Positions 13,662-15,783 of a stretch of 15,783 nucleotides of DNA are shown here, one piece after another. Position numbers and translations under genes: made by a program. Source of the stretch: Desulfobulbus sp. (GTDB taxonomy: Bacteria > Desulfobacterota > Desulfobulbia > Desulfobulbales > Desulfobulbaceae); assembly GCA_028684915.1 (NCBI GenBank), contig JAQUEZ010000142.1, forward strand, positions 1 to 15,783. Reading direction: 5' to 3'. Numbering within the stretch: the stretch's first letter is position 1; each line of letters opens with the position of its first letter. The notes under the pieces are model-generated. The model did no database searches and was not told where the DNA came from. It was given only the letters and a program-made list of their open reading frames with translations.

Positions 13662-14478
13662 CGGCAAACCCCTTGCGCGTTTTTTGAAACCAGAACAAGC
13701 CAACCCAAGCAAACAGCGTATCGATCAATAAGTGAAGCCCCAGGCCTTGCCAGTCTGGTAGGTTGCCCAAAATCAGCACACCTCTGGTTTGTTCGATAAT
13801 GAAGGCCAGCGGATTGAGAAAGAGGTAACTGCGAATTTGTTCGGGCAAGGCCGATGCCGGAAAGAAAATGGGGCTGAGAAACATCAGCGCCGTGGTGAGA
13901 ATGCTGATTGTTTGCCCTACGTCGCGTAGAAACACGCCCAGAGAGGCGAGTGCCCATACCCCCCCTAACGTCATCATTAGCAAAGGGAGCAGCACAACGG
14001 GCAGCAGTAGGGCGGTGAGCGGGAGCGTATGATTGACAAGAACGTGAAAAGCGAGCAGCACCAACACGCTGATCAGGGCATGAAAAAGGGCCGATCCAAC
14101 AGCCACCACCGGGAGGATTTCCAACGGAAAAACCACCTTTTTCACATAGTTTACATTACTCAAAATTAGGCTGGGGGCCCGGTTGATGACCTCAGCAAAA
14201 AGATTGAACATGATCAACCCGGCGAACAGGATGATGGCGAACTCGGTCTTGCTTTCCGAGTGGCTCTGACCCCATTTGGCCTGGAACACCACACTGAAAA
14301 CAAAGGTGTAAATCGCCAGCATGAAAATCGGCTGAAAAAAAGACCAGAAAAGGCCCAAGATCGAGCCGCGGTACCGGCCAACGACGTCACGTTTGGTCAT
14401 CTGCCACAGCAATTGGCGATTGCGGGCGAGGCTACGAAAGAGAGCTAAAGGATTGGTGGAATGGTTCATCGTGGTCAT
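13651..14478 (-). CDS. wzm: Polysaccharide ABC transporter permease (Wzm, ABC-2 type)
   Basis: A 275-residue integral membrane protein with about six hydrophobic segments. The N-terminal cytoplasmic block has KRDVVGRYRGSILGLFWSFF (29-48), the amphipathic region that precedes the first TM in TagG/Wzm/KpsM-like permeases. NYVKKVVFPLEILPV follows in the loop before the next helices, and the C-terminal half has FLRDVGQTISILTTALMFLS and NPLAFIIEQTRG, all characteristic of the family. It forms the transmembrane channel with Wzt for export of a lipid-linked polysaccharide across the inner membrane. The start ATG 14478 overlaps the TGA that ends the upstream cysC-remnant frame (ATGA); a second ATG nine bases in is a weaker candidate. 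Its stop overlaps wzt. Confidence 0.95.
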   Translation of the reverse strand: MTTMNHSTNPLALFRSLARNRQLLWQMTKRDVVGRYRGSILGLFWSFFQPIFMLAIYTFVFSVVFQAKWGQSHSESKTEFAIILFAGLIMFNLFAEVINRAPSLILSNVNYVKKVVFPLEILPVVAVGSALFHALISVLVLLAFHVLVNHTLPLTALLLPVVLLPLLMMTLGGVWALASLGVFLRDVGQTISILTTALMFLSPIFFPASALPEQIRSYLFLNPLAFIIEQTRGVLILGNLPDWQGLGLHLLIDTLFAWVGLFWFQKTRKGFADVL

Positions 14479-14777
14479 GCAAAAATTTTCGCCTTGGCAA
14501 ATGCTGGGCCGAACGGTCTTGGTCTAAGAGGAAACGGGGGATAGCCAGGAAATCGTGAAAGCGGGCTTCTCCCAACAGGTAACTTTTCATAATATGGCGT
14601 AAGTTGAAGGGGCACTTTGTAGAGTTTTCCCAAAACATGCGCTACTGTTGATTTTCCACGCCCCGATAATCCCGTGAACCAAACCAGGGCACTTCGATGA
14701 CCATTGAGGAGATGGCGACCAACACAAAGGCTATTAGATTTGCAGGGGGGGGGACGAGGGCTCTTCTTCGACGTATG
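14475..14777 (-). pseudogene. cysC: Adenylylsulfate (APS) kinase remnant
   Basis: An open frame between the capD-like gene and wzm, bounded upstream by TAA (14780-14778) and ending at TGA (14477-14475). Its middle reads LLNGHRSALVWFTGLSGRGK followed by STVAHVLGKLYK, which aligns closely with the N-terminal P-loop of CysC (GHRGVVLWFTGLSGSGKST type); the Walker A GLSGRGKST is at 14672-14646. No ATG, GTG or TTG start exists in frame. The sequence after the P-loop helix becomes Pro/Arg-rich and does not continue as APS kinase: the DGDN, nucleotide and APS-binding regions are all absent. A full CysC is about 200 residues. I read this as a decayed fragment; an intact copy may once have supplied PAPS for sulfation of the polysaccharide. 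A separate 68-residue frame (14432-14638) overlaps the decayed half and is not recognised. Confidence 0.7.
14745..14753. repeat. Homopolymer of nine G (plus strand)
   Basis: A run of nine Gs lies at the 5' end of the cysC-remnant frame, 43 bases after the capD-like stop. Such tracts are prone to slippage. No intact gene is switched on by shifting it here. Confidence 0.8.
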
Positions 14778-14798
14778 TTACATTTTTTGTGTTATCCA

Positions 14799-15782
14799 TT
14801 AAACAATTGCATAGTCAGGAGTGTATTCGGGAACAATCTGATGCAAGGTTTCCTTGATGCCGTTATTGTCAAGCGCCTGAGATTTTTGCGCCAATATTTC
14901 CAGTTGATCGCCCAACATCGTGCAGGCGATAGTCTCCGCTCCCCCCAGCACCATGATTTTCTCGTGATGGGTGTCGACAATGCCCTCGCCTTCGGTAATC
15001 AGCTCTTCATACAATTTTTCACCGGCGCGCAGGCCGACATAACGAATCTCAATCTCGCGGTCCGGTTCACGGCCGGTCAGCCTGATCAGTTCACGGGCCA
15101 TCTGGTCGATCTTGATCGGGTCGCCCATCTTGAGAATGAAGATTTCGCCGCCTTCACCCATGGAGCCGCTTTGCAGGATCAGTTGCGCCGCTTCCTCGGC
15201 GGACATGAAGTAGCGGGTGACATCGGGATGGGTCACCGTTACGGGCCCGCCTTTTTCAATCTGCCGCTTGAACAGCGGGATGACCGAGCCGGACGAACCT
15301 AACACATTGCCGAACCGCACTCCCATGAACCGGGTGCGGTGGGCGGTGGGCATTGGGCTCGGCCCTTGCGCGCAGGCGTCGGCCTCCTGCTGGGCCCGCG
15401 ACCAAGCGGGGCTGAAGGTCCCGTCCCAGCAATGGCGACTGTAGGCAAGCATCAACAACTCCGTCACCCGTTTGGAGGCGCCCATGACATTGGTGGGCCG
15501 CACCGCCTTGTCGGTGGAAACGAGCACGAACCGATCAACGCCATGTATGATCGACGCTTCCATCAGCAACTGGGTGGCAAAGATGTTGTTGTACACCGCC
15601 TGCCACGGGTTGCGCTCCACCAGCGGCACATGTTTGTAGGCGGCGGTGTGGAACACTACGGAGGGGCGGTGCTGGCGAAAGACGCTGTCGAGCAGGCGGA
15701 GATCCTGCACCTTGCCAAGGACTGCAAGCGTCTTGATGTTTTCATATTCGTGGCGCAGTTCCATCTGCACGTTGTAAAGGTT
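14799..15782 (-). CDS. FlaA1/CapD/WbpM-type nucleotide-sugar 4,6-dehydratase/epimerase, C-terminal part (5' end outside window)
   Basis: About 327 residues of a longer protein; the frame runs off the right edge (reading NLYNVQMELRHEYEN at the start), so the N-terminus and probably membrane helices are missing. Extended SDR features: FHTAAYKHVPLVERNP is the conserved block after the NAD-binding fold, and LVSTDKAVRPTNVMGASKR carries the Ser and Met-x3-Lys active-site pattern of the WbpM/FlaA1 group (Met instead of Tyr). VRFGNVLGSSGSVIPLF, TRYFMSAEEAAQLIL and LRAGEKLYEEL are the later family blocks. The family converts UDP-GlcNAc to 4-keto-6-deoxy sugars (such as precursors of QuiNAc, FucNAc or bacillosamine) for surface polysaccharides. 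Odd feature: about 35 extra residues (15336-15440) between the post-active-site helix and MGVRFGNVL. It is the most upstream operon gene seen here; 21 bases separate it from the cysC remnant frame. Confidence 0.92.
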   Translation of the reverse strand, partial: NLYNVQMELRHEYENIKTLAVLGKVQDLRLLDSVFRQHRPSVVFHTAAYKHVPLVERNPWQAVYNNIFATQLLMEASIIHGVDRFVLVSTDKAVRPTNVMGASKRVTELLMLAYSRHCWDGTFSPAWSRAQQEADACAQGPSPMPTAHRTRFMGVRFGNVLGSSGSVIPLFKRQIEKGGPVTVTHPDVTRYFMSAEEAAQLILQSGSMGEGGEIFILKMGDPIKIDQMARELIRLTGREPDREIEIRYVGLRAGEKLYEELITEGEGIVDTHHEKIMVLGGAETIACTMLGDQLEILAQKSQALDNNGIKETLHQIVPEYTPDYAIV

Positions 15783-15783
15783 C

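Noticed and set aside
12309..13712. Longer Wzt starting at 13712
   Set aside because: The extra 17 residues lie wholly inside wzm without a ribosome binding site; ATG 13661 has AAGGGG at good spacing.
14432..14638. A 68-residue minus-strand frame beginning MFWENSTK
   Set aside because: It overlaps the cysC remnant and the start of wzm, has no visible ribosome binding site or family match, and probably arises from decayed DNA.
14697..15302. A 201-residue plus-strand open frame
   Set aside because: It lies opposite the clearly conserved CapD/FlaA1-type gene and has no family pattern; it is an antisense shadow.

Overview
The window looks like a Gram-negative, proteobacterial chromosome carrying a surface-polysaccharide (O-antigen or capsule-like) locus of the ABC-transporter-dependent type. 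The evidence is a Wzm/Wzt exporter pair, a FlaA1/CapD-type nucleotide-sugar dehydratase/epimerase, several GT2 glycosyltransferases and Shine-Dalgarno-led, closely packed genes. I cannot name a genus from the sequence alone.

Layout. Positions 1 to about 740 form a small rightward (+) accessory segment. It holds the end of a short helix-turn-helix protein, a 55-residue ORF overlapping it by ATGA, and an AlpA-family regulator, followed by AT-rich repeats. A possible tRNA-like 3' end at about 719-736 would fit the edge of an integrated element, but this is weak. Two convergent intrinsic terminators (736-767 for the minus strand, 779-804 for the plus strand) separate this segment from the rest.

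From the right edge down to 919, everything is on the minus strand and reads as one long polysaccharide operon. In transcription order it contains: (1) the C-terminal part of a CapD/FlaA1/WbpM-type enzyme; (2) a remnant of adenylylsulfate kinase (cysC); (3) Wzm permease; (4) Wzt ATPase with a C-terminal carbohydrate-binding domain; (5) a 1430-residue multidomain protein made of a methyltransferase, a WbdD-type kinase-like domain, a coiled coil of 14-residue repeats and two GT2 domains; (6) a ~464-base gap with no intact gene but a coding-like out-of-frame tail; (7) an AT-rich pair encoding a GT-C-like polytopic membrane protein and a two-anchor periplasmic-domain protein; (8) a polyprenyl-phosphate-type GT2 with two C-terminal membrane helices; (9) a small methyltransferase; (10) an AglD/LPG-synthase-like multi-spanning membrane protein; (11) and (12) two rhamnosyltransferase-like GT2 enzymes.

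How the parts may work together (inference). The glycosyltransferases and the fused GT2 domains build the chain on a lipid carrier in the cytoplasm. The methyltransferase/kinase part of the large protein caps the non-reducing end, and its coiled coil may act as a length ruler. The Wzt C-terminal domain recognises the cap and Wzm/Wzt exports the chain. The GT2-with-TM enzyme, the AglD-like protein and the GT-C-like protein would form a side module that adds a sugar from an undecaprenyl-phosphate donor on the periplasmic side. The most notable item is the fusion of a WbdD-like chain terminator with WsaE-like tandem polymerising transferases in a single polypeptide.
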